Assembly (NCBI GenBank): GCA_016806645.1
Contig: JACSYO010000530.1
Coordinates: 807,501 to 871,500 of the forward strand
DNA length: 64,000 bases
Reading direction: 5' to 3'
Source: Ophiodon elongatus
Taxonomy: Eukaryota; Chordata; Actinopteri; Perciformes; Hexagrammidae
Positions 1-21,515 of this stretch are shown here, piece after piece. How positions within the stretch are numbered: the first letter of the stretch is position 1; each line of letters begins with the position of its first letter. A program made the position numbers and the translations under genes. Below the pieces are notes generated by a model. It had not been told where the DNA came from and made no database searches. It saw only the letters and a program-made list of their open reading frames with translations.

Positions 1-344
1 ATAGAAACTTTACCTGCAGGATATTTCCAATGTTGAATTTTTGTCATCTGAAGGGGAGTGCACCTGCATCTGCGTTTTGTAGAACAGTCTTCTCTCTGAC
101 CACTTGAATTATAATCTTTGAAATTTTTAATAATTCTTTTTATATATATATATATATTTATATTTCATGTTTGTCTCCATAAAAGGTTTGACTTTTTAGC
201 CCAAATATTTTCCATGATAAACAAATTTGAAACTTAATCTCGCTGATTTTTCTAAAAACATGTGAACATCTGATTAATTGAGGTGTGACTCCATTGGATT
301 GACTTTGGTCCATTAGTCAACCTCTGTGTCGTTTGTGTGCTCAG
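1..344 (+). other. ago4 intron, 3' part
   Basis: AT-rich sequence with a short TA run (about 139-158) that ends in a T-rich tract and the acceptor AG at 343-344. No open exon encoding the preceding N-domain or linker residues is visible, so the upstream exons must lie before this window. Confidence 0.8.
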
Positions 345-10936
<10,592 letters not shown>

Positions 10937-13646
10937 GCTAGCGAGCATGTCAGCCAGTCCACCCGCGGATTCCCGTTCTTCTTCTTCTTCTGTCTTTTTA
11001 ATCTCTTATTTGCTAGTCTCTCTCTTCTTGTCTCACATCTCTTTCTTTCTCTCTCTCTCTTTTTGTAGTCTTGTCTCTTTTCTCTTCACACTCACTCTAC
11101 ATTTTCTGAATCTGCACCAAAGCGGCTCTCGGACAGGGAAGGGGGGGGGCGGGGGGAGGGGAAACCTGCTGTGTCTCAATATGTCCAGCAGGTTTTTTAT
11201 TTTTTTTTTATTTCAAGGAACAATCACCAACCAGCGTTCCCAATCGAGCCGCCTCTCAAACCAGCAATCCAGCACTGCAAACCCCGAGGGGGGGGTTTCC
11301 AATGCACAAAAGGAGAAAAACAAAAAAAAACACAAAAAAACTAAAACAAACCACACACACACACACACACACGCGCATACTACAAGTTGAGCCATTATTT
11401 TTGAGTTTGTTTTTGTTTTTTCTATGTGAATGTCTGCACTCTTGTGTTTTGTAAGATACACTGAGCAAGGGAGTGGACTGGCACAGTGTGTGTCGGTCAG
11501 CGCAGCTCTTCAGCTCCCCCAGCTAAGCAGGACTCTTATCTACTTTTACCTCAAAGCCCCTTTGGGCAAAATCTGTCACAAGGTCTTGGGTTTATTGGGT
11601 GGTCGGGAGGGAACTCTACATGAAAAGAGATGGAGGGGAGTTGACCTTTTGAGAATGATATATATATATATATATATATCTATATATATTTCTTTTTTTT
11701 TCTTTTTACGAGTGTGTGTTTTAACCTTTTTCTCCTTTTACGGTCTTTAACAAGCGAGGTGACCTGGGTGTCCATGCCCATTACTGTTTTCCTCCCATCT
11801 TAGCGAAGAATACGCATGTGTTTGTGTGTGTGTGCGTGAATGTATGTGTGTGTGTGTGCGTGCGCGCATCTCTGTATATACATGTACTGCTGTATGAGAG
11901 AGAGAGAGTGTGTGTGTGTGTGTGTGTGTATATGTATGTTTCATGGCAGGCCACTGAATTGTAAAGGGAAATCAAGGAGATAACTGCTGTAAATGCCTCA
12001 GATTTGTTGTTTTTATATTCACACATACAGTACATATAAGCATATATTTACATCTATAGAGCAACTTTGAGACATATGACTTAAACAAGCCTCATAGAGG
12101 CTGGTGTGGGTATTTGTAGCAGGCCTGGGTCACTTGTTAATTGAAATGCTTTGAATTACATTTACTTTTTTTCCTTTTCAAGTGGTTGGGGGATTTGCAC
12201 ATTTGGGAGCCAGTTGCTCCTTTTTGTGCCTCCAATACATCATTGGATCCCAGAGAGGGAAAAAAAGGAAACGAAATCCATTTCAAGTAGCAAGTGAAGT
12301 CGGGTCTGACTGTAGCAGTGGTGACCGTGGTGACCGTGGTCTGGTCCGAGGCTGGCTCAGCAATCGGGACCTGTCGAATGGCTGAAGGCATTAAACACAG
12401 AGTATGGTCTTTATCAGCCTTGCTGTCTGTGTGAGAAGCAGGATCTTATTTTTCTTTGGACCTGATTATCTGAAAGATTATATGACGACACTGCTGGACT
12501 TTGCTTTTCATTTTGGTCTTTTTTTAGTTTTGTTTTTTGTTTGTTTATAGAAGTAGTATCAAGGGCCGGAAACCAACGTAGTTTTTTGAGGTCTCCTTTG
12601 CTAATATTGGCCAATTCATTGCACTGACCCGGGACGCTAGGCAAGCAACAGAGGGCACTCTCAATCTCTCTTAACTTTATGCATTTATACATACGAATCA
12701 ACAAAGCAGATTTGTAAAAGTTTAATATAAGATGTTTTGTGGTTATCTTAAAAAAAACAACAAAAAAACCCAACAGTTGTTTTAGAATTAGTAGTTTATC
12801 ATGGATGTTGTTGTTGTTGTTATCGTTGTTGTCAATGTTGTTACTATCGTGATGAAATTTTATGGTCGGCGGCAAAGCCAGTGATTATAGTTACTAGTGC
12901 GACTTCAGGAATAGACCTCCGTTGTTGAGCTGCAGGTTAGCGCGTAGAGCTTTGGGTTTGGAAATTCTTTTTGTAGCATTCTGGCTAACGGTGAGAGGAA
13001 GTAGGCCCCAGGATGGATGAATTCATGCCTCCTTCCGTAGGTTCTGATTGCGAGTGAAACGTGGCGGCAGACTCGAGTTATTGTGTAGCACTCGGGCTGG
13101 TTAATCCGGTCCGCCGCTGCGTACGTCGCTCATCGGCTGGTTTTGACCGGATGGATGGAGACAATCAGGGATTGTGATCGGCATGAACCTAGATTAAGGG
13201 ATTTGTTTTAAAAAAAAAAAAAAGAAAGAAAAGAAGTGGTTTGCGATAGGCAATGAGTTGAATTTTTAGACTTTTTAATAATGGTTTCTATGACTCTGTG
13301 TGTATTTGAAGTATACCCACCTTAAAGTCTCTGCTATTTGACGGTGTTTGTTTCATATTTTTATGCATTTTTAAACACTGGATTAAATGAATTGACAATA
13401 AGCATAAGCACTGCCCATGGACCCCCTCCCACCCCCTACCCTCTCCCCTCCCCACTAGCCCTCCCCTTCCCCTTCCCCCTCCCTTGTGCGAAACACTCGG
13501 CAAACTGTCACCGTGGAAACCGCTGTGGCATCGGTGGTGCACGAGCCTGTTGCCCCCTTCAGTTGCGCTTTGGGTGAGAGAGTTTGTTGAAGCGGTCGGC
13601 GTGCACGCCTCATCAGGAGGGGACAGCTCAGAGGAAACCCTTTTGT

Positions 13647-13652
13647 AATAAA
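13647..13652 (+). promoter_or_regulatory. Candidate proximal poly(A) signal of ago4
   Basis: AATAAA in the 3' UTR, about 2.7 kb after the stop codon. The downstream GT-rich context is modest, so use of this site is uncertain. Confidence 0.35.
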
Positions 13653-14281
13653 CCACCCGTAAAGCAGCAGGTTTACTATGAATGAGTTTGAGCACCTGCC
13701 TGTTGAAGGCGTGGGCGTTGGCAGTGGACAGGAGCAGAGAAGCAGGGTGGCGAGTCAGAGTAGGAGGGGGGGGGGGGAGCGTGTTGTCCAGGCATTGCAT
13801 GCAATAAGTATTTTTTTGGTCTCTGTTGAAAAGGGGGGGCGGGGTCAGTTTTTAAAAACGTGCACTAGTTTCACCAAGCCAAGTGGGCTGTGATCAAACG
13901 TTCATGTGGCATCTTCGACGGGGAATGATTCGACGTTTTGAACCCAATATTTGATCGTTAAACGCGTCATTCAGTCCGATTAAATGATCACTCCCTATTT
14001 TTGTTTGTAACATGACATTGCAAAGCAATATTTAGCCAGTTGTAGTTTTCAAATGTGGAAAAACAAAGCTATAATTCTACTCATTGTGGTTGTTGGTCTC
14101 TCACTATTGTGTATCTGTACTTTAATTTGTCTTTTTTTTTTTTTTGTTTCCTTTTTCTTTTTTGCTTGTATCAATCAGTGGGAATGTGCATTTGGTGGAA
14201 TAGTTACGTAGGCTTTAGACAATTTTTCTTTGAAGTAACACAAATTTAGACTTTGCTCGCCTGCATGCCAGAGTATTTGTC

Positions 14282-14326
<45 letters not shown>

Positions 14327-15305
14327 AGAAAAAAATTTGGGAATCATATTTATTATGAGAAAGGAAAACAATTATAAATGCTTTTTTTTGGGGGGGGTAA
14401 ATGTTTATCAATTTAGTGGGACTGTTTTAGGCTAGCAATATTTGTCAAGTCTCTCTTAAGATGCTTTTTAAAGATTCCTACACAAATGTCAGTGATTTGG
14501 GAGGTACAAGCTCTTCTGAGGGGAGGGGCCCGGCTCTTTGCGTTGTGTCCATATTCAAACGAGGTACTTTCTTCAAACGTGGACCCGTTAAAGACCGAAC
14601 CCCTCTTCTCTTTGCCAGGTTACCATAGCGAGTATCCATTTTGTCTCCTGGTTTGTACCTGTGGCCACGCCTCTTAGTGGGTGGGGGGAGCTCTCCTGTC
14701 TCCATGGCAACTCTGCTGACCCCTCACAAATGCACTTCCTCTTTGTGAAGGGGTCCCCATGGCATCAAGGGAGCAGGATTACCTCTTTTTAACCTTTTTA
14801 AAAACGATCCATAATTCTTTCTGTGCCCCGATAGAGAGAGCATGAATTATTTTAAAATTCCTCTCACTTTGATATATTGTTATATCTTAACGGATTTGTA
14901 ATTTGACATTGTGTATTGTGTATGTTCATTTTTCTTTTGTTTTCCCTCTTTGGTTCCTTTTTTTTGGGGGTGGGGGGGGGTTTGTGATAGCTCTGCTCAG
15001 TTAATTTTATTTTCTTATTTTTATTTTTTTTTCTGCTAGTGGTCTCTGAAGCTGCATGTGAGTGTCTGACAGCAATAGAATCATAGAATTGGAACGTTCC
15101 AATTCCGTGAATGGAACGCTCCCATTCTGTGAATGAACGGAACCCTTTTCTGACCGGTTGTGCGGGGGCGGGGCATGTTCTCGCTCCGCCCCCCTAACAG
15201 AGAGCCATTCACTCGCTGTTATTGCTATTTTGTGACATGTTCAAATACTTTTTTTTTTTTTTTTTTTTTTAGCCTGCAGGGAATTCTTGTGTTCATGTGC
15301 AAAGT

Positions 15306-15311
15306 AATAAA
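15306..15311 (+). promoter_or_regulatory. Candidate distal poly(A) signal of ago4
   Basis: AATAAA followed within about 30 bases by GTAGCCGTTGTGTTCTCG, a GU-rich downstream element. It is the last canonical signal before sequence character changes toward intergenic DNA. Confidence 0.55.
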
Positions 15312-15330
15312 TTGGTATTTTATGCCTATA

Positions 15331-16800
15331 ATGTAGCCGTTGTGTTCTCGTCATTGATAAGACAAGGTCTCCACGTGCATGCATCCCGTCACTAGATGGC
15401 GTTCTTCACCAGGGTCGGTAACAAGGATCACATGATTACTGGGAACAGTGAAACATTAATAATCTATCCATTTCCTCACCTGGATGGTCACCTTAGAACC
15501 GCTGAACGAGGCCTGAAGATATCGCTGACCTCGACAATTCAAACGCTAAAACAATGTATGAATGAAGCTGCCGGTACTCGGGCAAAACAAAGGAGGGAAT
15601 AGGCCGTTCTGTGTTCCTTTTTAATGTTATCAATCTGTCACCAAAGTTCACTGAATTGACAAAGTATTAATATTATCCTCTTACATTTTTCTTTTTACTA
15701 GATAATACTTTTTTTTTTTACCTTTTTTATTACATAAGGGAGGGGGGGCGACATGCAGCCCCTCGCCTGGTGCCTCAGGTAAAAGAGGTCATGCAGTCAG
15801 CTGGTACGGCCTCTCTAGAACAAGAGAATTCAAGGGATTTCCAATCATTTTTAATCCTAATAATGTATTCTCATGACCGTAAGGCCGCGTGGCCTTAACT
15901 GTAGTGTCTGTCCATCCATTCGCTCTCTCGATGGCCATCATTGGTATGTGTCGCCTTCCTCTTGCTTCCCTTTTCTTTCTTTTTTTTTTTCTTCTCCGTA
16001 TCATCCCCTCCGCTCTCCCGTTTCCTGTGTCCTGGCCGGTTGTCATGACCACCGTTGCCAAGGAGAGCGGAGGCTACAGAAGAAAGGAAACCTGAACCTC
16101 GATCTTGATGCCGTGATATTTAATTCATCGGCACACCGAGGGTCAGTGCGGCGCATGTGGAGTGAGCGCGCTCTCGGGTAGAAGAGACATTTCACAATGA
16201 GAGACAAAAGACGTGCTGTCGGATCCTTCTGCTGCGGCCGGGGTCGAATTATTTTTTCCCCCTCCTCTCGCTGTTGTGCAATAACCATAATAAACAAACT
16301 GGTGGAGACCAGCCAGTTGATGTTTCAACCCCAATTTTGTGACATTTAATTGAAATGAAATGATATTCGATAAAGCCATGAAGTCGAGTGTCAGAATTCA
16401 GGGTTTTGGGGTATTTTCTTTTGTCCAGATGAAACAATCATACATTAGACTTTTGTTTGTTTTTACCTGTGGCTTTTCAGCATTTCAACCGTTGTCGTTG
16501 GAGACTAAACAAAAAAAAAAGCTACGTCCCCCTTTAGTGAGGCAGTTTCTCCCTTTCACTGCAGACAAAAAGAGGGTGAGATGAAGGAAGGGTCATTTTT
16601 TAAAATACATGCGAGTTTGTGTGGTCAAAGCAATACAAAGTGTCTAATCCTCATTGTAGAGGCCCCCCCCATGTTGTCTTTGTGTTAAGTGATCCACCTA
16701 CAGACAGCGCTCCATCCTCGGCCATCCCTCCCTCCCTCCCTCCCTCCTTTTGTTATCTCACCCTCTCCCTCCCACGTTTTTTTTTCTTCCCTTTCCTGGG
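15331..16800. other. Intergenic, ago4 to claudin
   Basis: I see no coding exon, RNA gene or clear repeat family here. There are short poly-T runs (15707-15720, 15976-15990) and a TCCC-rich stretch near 16725-16750. Short open frames on both strands show no recognisable protein signature. Confidence 0.6.
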
Positions 16801-18038
16801 GTTCATTGTTGCTCTCGCAGGTTTGACTGTCGACAGCGGTGCTGAAGATGCTCTACTCGCCCACGAGCCTCCCTGTACGGCCCTGATTTGTTATCTGGAA
16901 CCACGGCTGACCCGTTTGGGCTCGCGTTGCTACCGAAGGAAGCGGGTTGGGGGGCAGGGCGAAGCCGAGCGGCAGCTTGAAGTGGCCTCGTCGAGGCTTT
17001 GGACCCCGGGCGCCGTTCATCGACAACAAGGAGATACTTCAGCTGGCAGCAGCAGCGTCTGAGGACCAGCGTCCCTCTGGAAACCTGGTGCTTTCTTTTT
17101 TCAATCGGAGACCCGATTTAAAAAGCCCGTCTCCTGCGAACTTTGAAGTTGATTCTTTGGGAAGGAAATAACCTGGAATAACCTTTTTTTGATTGACTTC
17201 TTAAAAACAGCAGATTGTTCATCTCAACGGGATGATTGTTTTTGGATCTCTGTCGACGAGAGGTAAAACATTTTGTTCGGTGTGATCGCCTTTTTTTTTT
17301 TTTTTTAAGACATTTTTTAACCTTGCTGTGACGGGATACACTCGTAGCTGCATCGGTGGCCTCGGATCCAAGTATCGGGTTCTATCAGGCGGATCCATCT
17401 CGGTAAGGCTACACCATACCAGGAGTGTGACACTGAAGCACACTTGCAGCTCAACAACTGGCCCAGCTGGTTGTGAACCAGAGCTGAAGGCAAATAAACA
17501 CTTCCACTGGGGGGGGAGAACAGAAAACAACCAAAAAAACGAAGGCTGGGATCCATTTCATCCACAAGGCCGATCGATCCGATCCCGCTACCGCCGGCTG
17601 CCACAAGTGGCTGCACAGCTATCGGCTATCAATAATGCATGGACTCAAAATGAGGGGATGAATAGGAGGAGAGAGTACATCTGATCCTTTTGAGAGGGAA
17701 AAAAAAAGACAAGTGCATGACTGGAGAGAGAAGGCGGGTGATTATTTCTGGGTAACAGTGATTTGAGGCCACGTGGGAATTAAAAACAAGTGAGCAGATG
17801 TTGAAGAGGAAAAGAAAGAGAGAAGAGAATGGCTGCTGACAAAGTGGCATTGGGGCAAAGGCCGTAGGGAGCGTGTCCAAGTCGGATAGGAAGGGGACAA
17901 GTCGACCAACGGAGTGCACTTTGAAAAAAACACAAAGAAGGAGAACGACGAATAAGAGACGACTTTAGTAGACAAAAACCTGTGATCCCTCAGAAGTTAG
18001 AAAAAAAAAAATATATATATATACACATATTTGTCATC
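16801..18038 (+). promoter_or_regulatory. Claudin upstream region / probable 5' UTR and promoter
   Basis: A GC- and CpG-richer stretch around 16820-17060 is followed by mixed sequence up to the claudin start. It plausibly holds the promoter and 5' UTR. A possible donor GTAAGG at 17402 could belong to a non-coding leader exon. Directly before the start codon lie a poly-A run and a TA repeat (18001-18022). No TATA box or transcription start can be fixed from sequence alone. Confidence 0.35.
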
Positions 18039-18731
18039 ATGGTGAACACCGGCATGCAGCTGATCAGCTTCACCTGCGCGGTGACCGGCTGGATCATGGC
18101 GATCGCCGTGACGGCGCTGCCCCAGTGGAAGGTCTCGGCCTTCATCGGAAGCAACATCCTGACCTCGGAGATCAAGTGGGAGGGCATCTGGATGAACTGC
18201 ATCTACCAGACCACCGGCCACATGCAGTGCAAGACGTACGACTCCATGCTGGCCCTGCCTCCGGACATCCAGGCGGCCCGCGCCCTCATGTGCCTGGCCA
18301 TCTTCATGGGCTGGCTCTCCTGCACCGTGTCCTGCTGCGGCATGAAGTGCACCACCTGCGCCGGCGACGACCGCCGCGCCAAGGCCGGCATCGCGCTCTC
18401 CGGCGGGGTCCTCTTCATCCTCACCGGCCTGTGCGTGCTGATCCCCGTCTCCTGGACCGCCAACACCGTCGTGCAGGATTTCTACAACCCCAACGTGCCG
18501 CTGATGCACAAGCGGGAGCTGGGCCAGGCCATCTACCTGGGCTGGGCGTCCGCCGTCATCCTCATGATCAGCGGGGCGGTGCTGAGCAGCACCTGCCCCC
18601 TCATGGAGAGGAGGAGCGGCCGGTACCGCCGCGGCTACATCGGCCGGAGCTTCGCCAACTCGCCCGCTTCGGCGCCGGATCCCCCAAAACCCATCACGTC
18701 TAATAGTGTCCCGTTAAAGGAGTACGTATAG
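18039..18731 (+). CDS. Claudin, claudin-3/4-like, intronless
   Basis: Claudins are four-span tight-junction proteins that set paracellular permeability. The 230-residue product has the family signature in the first extracellular loop: W30, GIW at 49-51, C54 and C64 (W-GLW-C-C). R81-like AARAL follows, then membrane segments near residues 8-28, 82-102, 118-138 and 160-185. The C-terminus ends KEYV, the expected YV PDZ-binding motif for ZO proteins. FIGSNI, WMNC, GHMQCKTYDS, QDFYNP and KRE.G closely resemble vertebrate claudin-3/-4/-6/-9 and the fish-expanded claudins. The paralogue number cannot be settled here. The start at 18039 was preferred to the in-frame ATG at 17982 because it gives the conserved N-terminus and has A at -3 and G at +4. 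The coding region is very GC-rich against AT-rich flanks. Being intronless is usual for this subgroup. Confidence 0.95.
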   Translation: MVNTGMQLISFTCAVTGWIMAIAVTALPQWKVSAFIGSNILTSEIKWEGIWMNCIYQTTGHMQCKTYDSMLALPPDIQAARALMCLAIFMGWLSCTVSCCGMKCTTCAGDDRRAKAGIALSGGVLFILTGLCVLIPVSWTANTVVQDFYNPNVPLMHKRELGQAIYLGWASAVILMISGAVLSSTCPLMERRSGRYRRGYIGRSFANSPASAPDPPKPITSNSVPLKEYV

Positions 18732-19135
18732 AAAGGGGAGGACGGAACGCCAGCAAGGAGGAGAGAGAGAGAACAAGTGAAAGAGTTGATGCGGTTTTAA
18801 AAAAAACTTCTTTTCCTGAATTTACTCACGTTTTAAGTCTGTGAATTTGAAGCTTTAAAATGAAATATATATATTTATTAATATATCCATCCTGTATTTT
18901 ATATATCTCTTTGTAATGTTAAAACGTGTCTTTGGTACTTTTACGTGTGTGTTCGCTGCACTGTGACTAACAGTAGTGCCTGAAGAAAGCCCGTGGCGGC
19001 TTTAATGATGGCTTGTGTTGTGAAGGTTGCCGTGGTTTCTGTCCGCTGACGGACGTCGTTACCCCTCTCTCCGTTTGTCACACAAAGCCTTGACTTGATT
19101 GTGTGTGAGAAATAAAAACCAGTTTGTTACAGCAT
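18732..19135 (+). other. Claudin 3' UTR
   Basis: AT-rich tail after the claudin stop, with a TA-rich stretch at 18860-18910, ending near the AATAAA at 19111-19116. No other gene is visible. Confidence 0.6.
19111..19116 (+). promoter_or_regulatory. Claudin poly(A) signal
   Basis: AATAAA about 380 bases after the claudin stop, followed by a GT-rich stretch (GCTGTGTGTTCTGGTTGG). This fits a single-exon gene with a short 3' UTR. Confidence 0.65.
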
Positions 19136-19321
19136 GCGTCACTAACTCTGCTGTGTGTTCTGGTTGGTTCTCTAAAAGTACGTTTGGTTCGGGGCCGTTT
19201 CCACCGTCACGGATCAGGTATGAAATAACGCTACAGGGTCGTTTTTTTTTTTTAAATGTTGTAATATCCTCACGTATAAAGTCTGGTACATGCGCACACA
19301 CACACACCCCATCCAAGGAGG

Positions 19322-19327
19322 TTTATT
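19322..19327 (-). promoter_or_regulatory. AIRIM poly(A) signal
   Basis: Minus-strand AATAAA (plus-strand TTTATT), 128 bases beyond the AIRIM stop. It lies about 206 bases from the claudin signal on the other strand, so the two genes converge. Confidence 0.55.
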
Positions 19328-19454
19328 TGACAAAATAGAAGAAGAAGAAAAAATCCCATCCTGTTCACGGGGAATATGTCCATGCATTCGTGCGAGTTTG
19401 CTCATTCATATAAAATGAAGTCCCAGAGTTCCACCTGTGTCGCTTTTACTCTCT

Positions 19455-21215
19455 TCATTGGGACTCGGTGAAGAAGGACACGTTGCAAAGTGTATCTGAG
19501 AGAAGACGGAGGAGCAATTAGTTCACCTACAAATCTTTTGCAACCCCCACACAGCAAACATTGACAGCTAATGAAACAACAGCCGTTATAGATTTGGCAG
19601 AGCGTTGGCCCCTGGTCAGCTTGTATTAAAAAATGTGTTATAAACTGACAGACCAAATTAAAATGCTCAAGGAGGTAATAAATCAAACTGACATTTCTGG
19701 CATTTTTGCTTTAGGATTCTTAAAAAAAAAAGAAGAAAAGGATACTGCTGTCCAACTTCCTGCTGCTCCACAAAACACGACTTCTCATAGTTTGGCCTTT
19801 TGTCTCTGGCAATAAACAAATCTACCAAATACGAAAAACCTTTTCAATACTTGATGGTGGCCAAACTATTTTAGTGTGGACAACAACAAACCACTGTTTT
19901 CAACAATTTACCTGTGATGTGTTCCTCTGCACTGGGACACTCCAAGGATTTCCATCTTTTAAGAGCAGATTCTAAAAGGGAGAGATCGTCTGCCCTCAGA
20001 GTCAGCAGCAGAGTCTTCCTCCTCAGAAATCTGAACGAGTGAATTTAGGTACAAAATATAAATACAGACCCCCAAAACGTGCCCCAATGCAAACATTAAC
20101 AGAAAAGAAAAGGATACTGTTGCCGATAGTGACGCTCGGCATCCTGCAGCCACTCCAGCATGTCGGACACCGACGGGGTGGAGGCCGAGCGCTCGGTCAC
20201 GGCGAGCAGATCCAGACTGTCTGTGTTCTGCTCGTAAAGCTGGAAGACTGCAGAGACCTGGTTACTGATGGAATCTCTCACGGACTGCAGAGAAGACCTG
20301 AGGGACGGAGAGAGGACGGACGGACGCCGTGGGTCAAAATCCAAAATCTAGTTTTTTATTCTGGGGCAGATATATGTGTATAACGAAGTAGCGATAAATA
20401 GTCTCGTCAGTCATCTGCACTGTACCTCTACAGGGCATGGCTCTAAGAGACGACAAGGGAACGTGCGAGGAACGGGGGGGTGATGCTGATTCAGAGTAGA
20501 ATGCTGGCGTTTTACTGGCTCATGGCACTTATGAATGGTACGTCACTTAACTCCCTGCTGCATGATATTTGAGTGATTTCCTGTTACAATACAAGATACC
20601 ACTTTGAACTGGGATGTGTCGATGGTCTCATGTTCTATCGTCACATGCATACTATTTGTGAGTGACATAAGCCGGCAAGATAGTGGCAGCATACCAATGA
20701 TCAACCGTGACATCACTAACTAAGAAAAACTAGCATGCCATCAGACACTTTGGAACTCGGGGTCACTTGGAATAAGGGGGGGGGGGGGGGGGGTGGTAGA
20801 GGTCCATAGATCCGATCTGCCCAGAGCCCCTCGGGCAGGTGGAGCAGGCCCTGCACGCCTGATGTTGAAACGAGTGATTGTTAAGCAACCACAGCAGAGG
20901 CCAACAATAAAGGTGTAGATCTGCGTGCATCCACCCAGTTACTTACATCTTCTCGTTGAGTTTGCCCAGTACTGTGTCCGTGGCTTGAGCCAGCTTAAAA
21001 CGCAGCCGATCCTCCAGGTCAGGGAAGTCTCGGAGCGGCGTGTTGGAGATCTGGACGTTGGACAGCGCTCGCGACTGCTCCGCCAAGTTCCCGAGAGACG
21101 CCATCAGAGGGCTGCAATCGTCCAACACACTCTTCCATACTTTCTGGTTGTTCTCGAGACTCTGGAAGCTTTTCCTCAGCGCTTGATGCAGTGAGTAAAG
21201 CGCAGGTTTGGACAT
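19455..21215 (-). CDS. airim: AFG2-interacting ribosome maturation factor (C1orf109 homologue)
   Basis: In mammals this protein works with the AAA ATPases AFG2A (SPATA5) and AFG2B (SPATA5L1) and with CINP in late maturation of the 60S ribosomal subunit. Four minus-strand exons with GT-AG junctions: 21215-20947, 20297-20118, 20030-19912, 19495-19455. Joined, they give 202 residues; the human protein as remembered has 203. Matching blocks in order are DCSPLMASLGNLAEQ, DFPDLEDRLR, VFQLYEQNTDS, SVSDMLEWLQDAERHYR, FLRRKTLL and the C-terminal NVSFF. The last exon has only 41 coding bases; its acceptor follows a pyrimidine tract, and the splice phase confirms it. The gene is head-to-head with cdca8, as I recall for human. 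No signal peptide or membrane segment is apparent. Confidence 0.93.
20776..20793 (+). repeat. Poly-G tract in AIRIM intron
   Basis: A run of about 18 G (C on the transcribed strand) in the first AIRIM intron. Confidence 0.95.
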
Positions 21216-21445
21216 TTTCAGGTGTTGTTTTCAGTTGACCACAATACACGGATCTGAGTATTTAAATTATTTCAGTCCGTTTTGGATCAACGGACTCCTT
21301 TCACACCGCAAACATTTAAAAGTGAGGTAATATTAGCTGCTAATGACATCTCTCGCTCTACCATGCTGCCTCCCTGAACCCACTTCCGCCCTCCTGATGT
21401 CAACACGGACGTCCAGTGCTTCAATTGGTCGAGAACTATTTTTCG

Positions 21446-21453
21446 TGACGTCA
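21446..21453. promoter_or_regulatory. CRE/ATF site
   Basis: Perfect 8-base palindrome TGACGTCA in the shared promoter, between the two CCAAT boxes. Confidence 0.55.
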
Positions 21454-21509
21454 AGAAAGCGTGAGTTGTGATTGGCTGACTTGAGGTCCGGCCCCTCCCC
21501 GCGCGGACA

Positions 21510-21515
21510 TTTGAA
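21510..21515 (+). promoter_or_regulatory. CHR-like cell-cycle element
   Basis: TTTGAA lies 35 bases after the inverted CCAAT box at 21471-21475. This spacing is typical of G2/M genes regulated by NF-Y and by DREAM/MuvB, a class that includes CDCA8. Confidence 0.5.

Larger units (their letters stand above)
10937..15330 (+). other. ago4 3' UTR (predicted, ~4.4 kb)
   Basis: No further coding exon is seen after the stop at 10934-10936. The stretch is T-rich with GU/CA runs (11349-11371, 11819-11935), a TA run (11659-11688), a 33-base poly-A (14287-14314 and flank), a Pumilio-like TGTATATA at 11873-11880, a 20-base perfect palindrome at 15086-15105, and two AATAAA signals (13647, 15306). The distal signal is followed by a GT-rich stretch. 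Human AGO4 is also known for a long 3' UTR. The exact end is inferred. Confidence 0.65.

Noticed and set aside
17982..18038. Upstream in-frame ATG that would lengthen the claudin by 19 residues
   Set aside because: The extension is encoded by a poly-A and TA repeat and lacks any claudin likeness. The ATG at 18039 gives the usual N-terminus.
17997..18509. 170-codon open frame antisense to the claudin
   Set aside because: It is a shadow of the GC-rich claudin coding region, with Gly/Ala/His-rich composition and no family likeness.
18125..18703. 192-codon frame overlapping the claudin in another frame
   Set aside because: Low-complexity His/Arg/Pro/Gly product caused by GC-rich third positions. 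The claudin frame has all family signatures.
19402..19686. 94-codon minus-strand frame over the AIRIM last exon
   Set aside because: It reads the exon in a different frame. The true frame gives the conserved NVSFF ending with correct splice phase.
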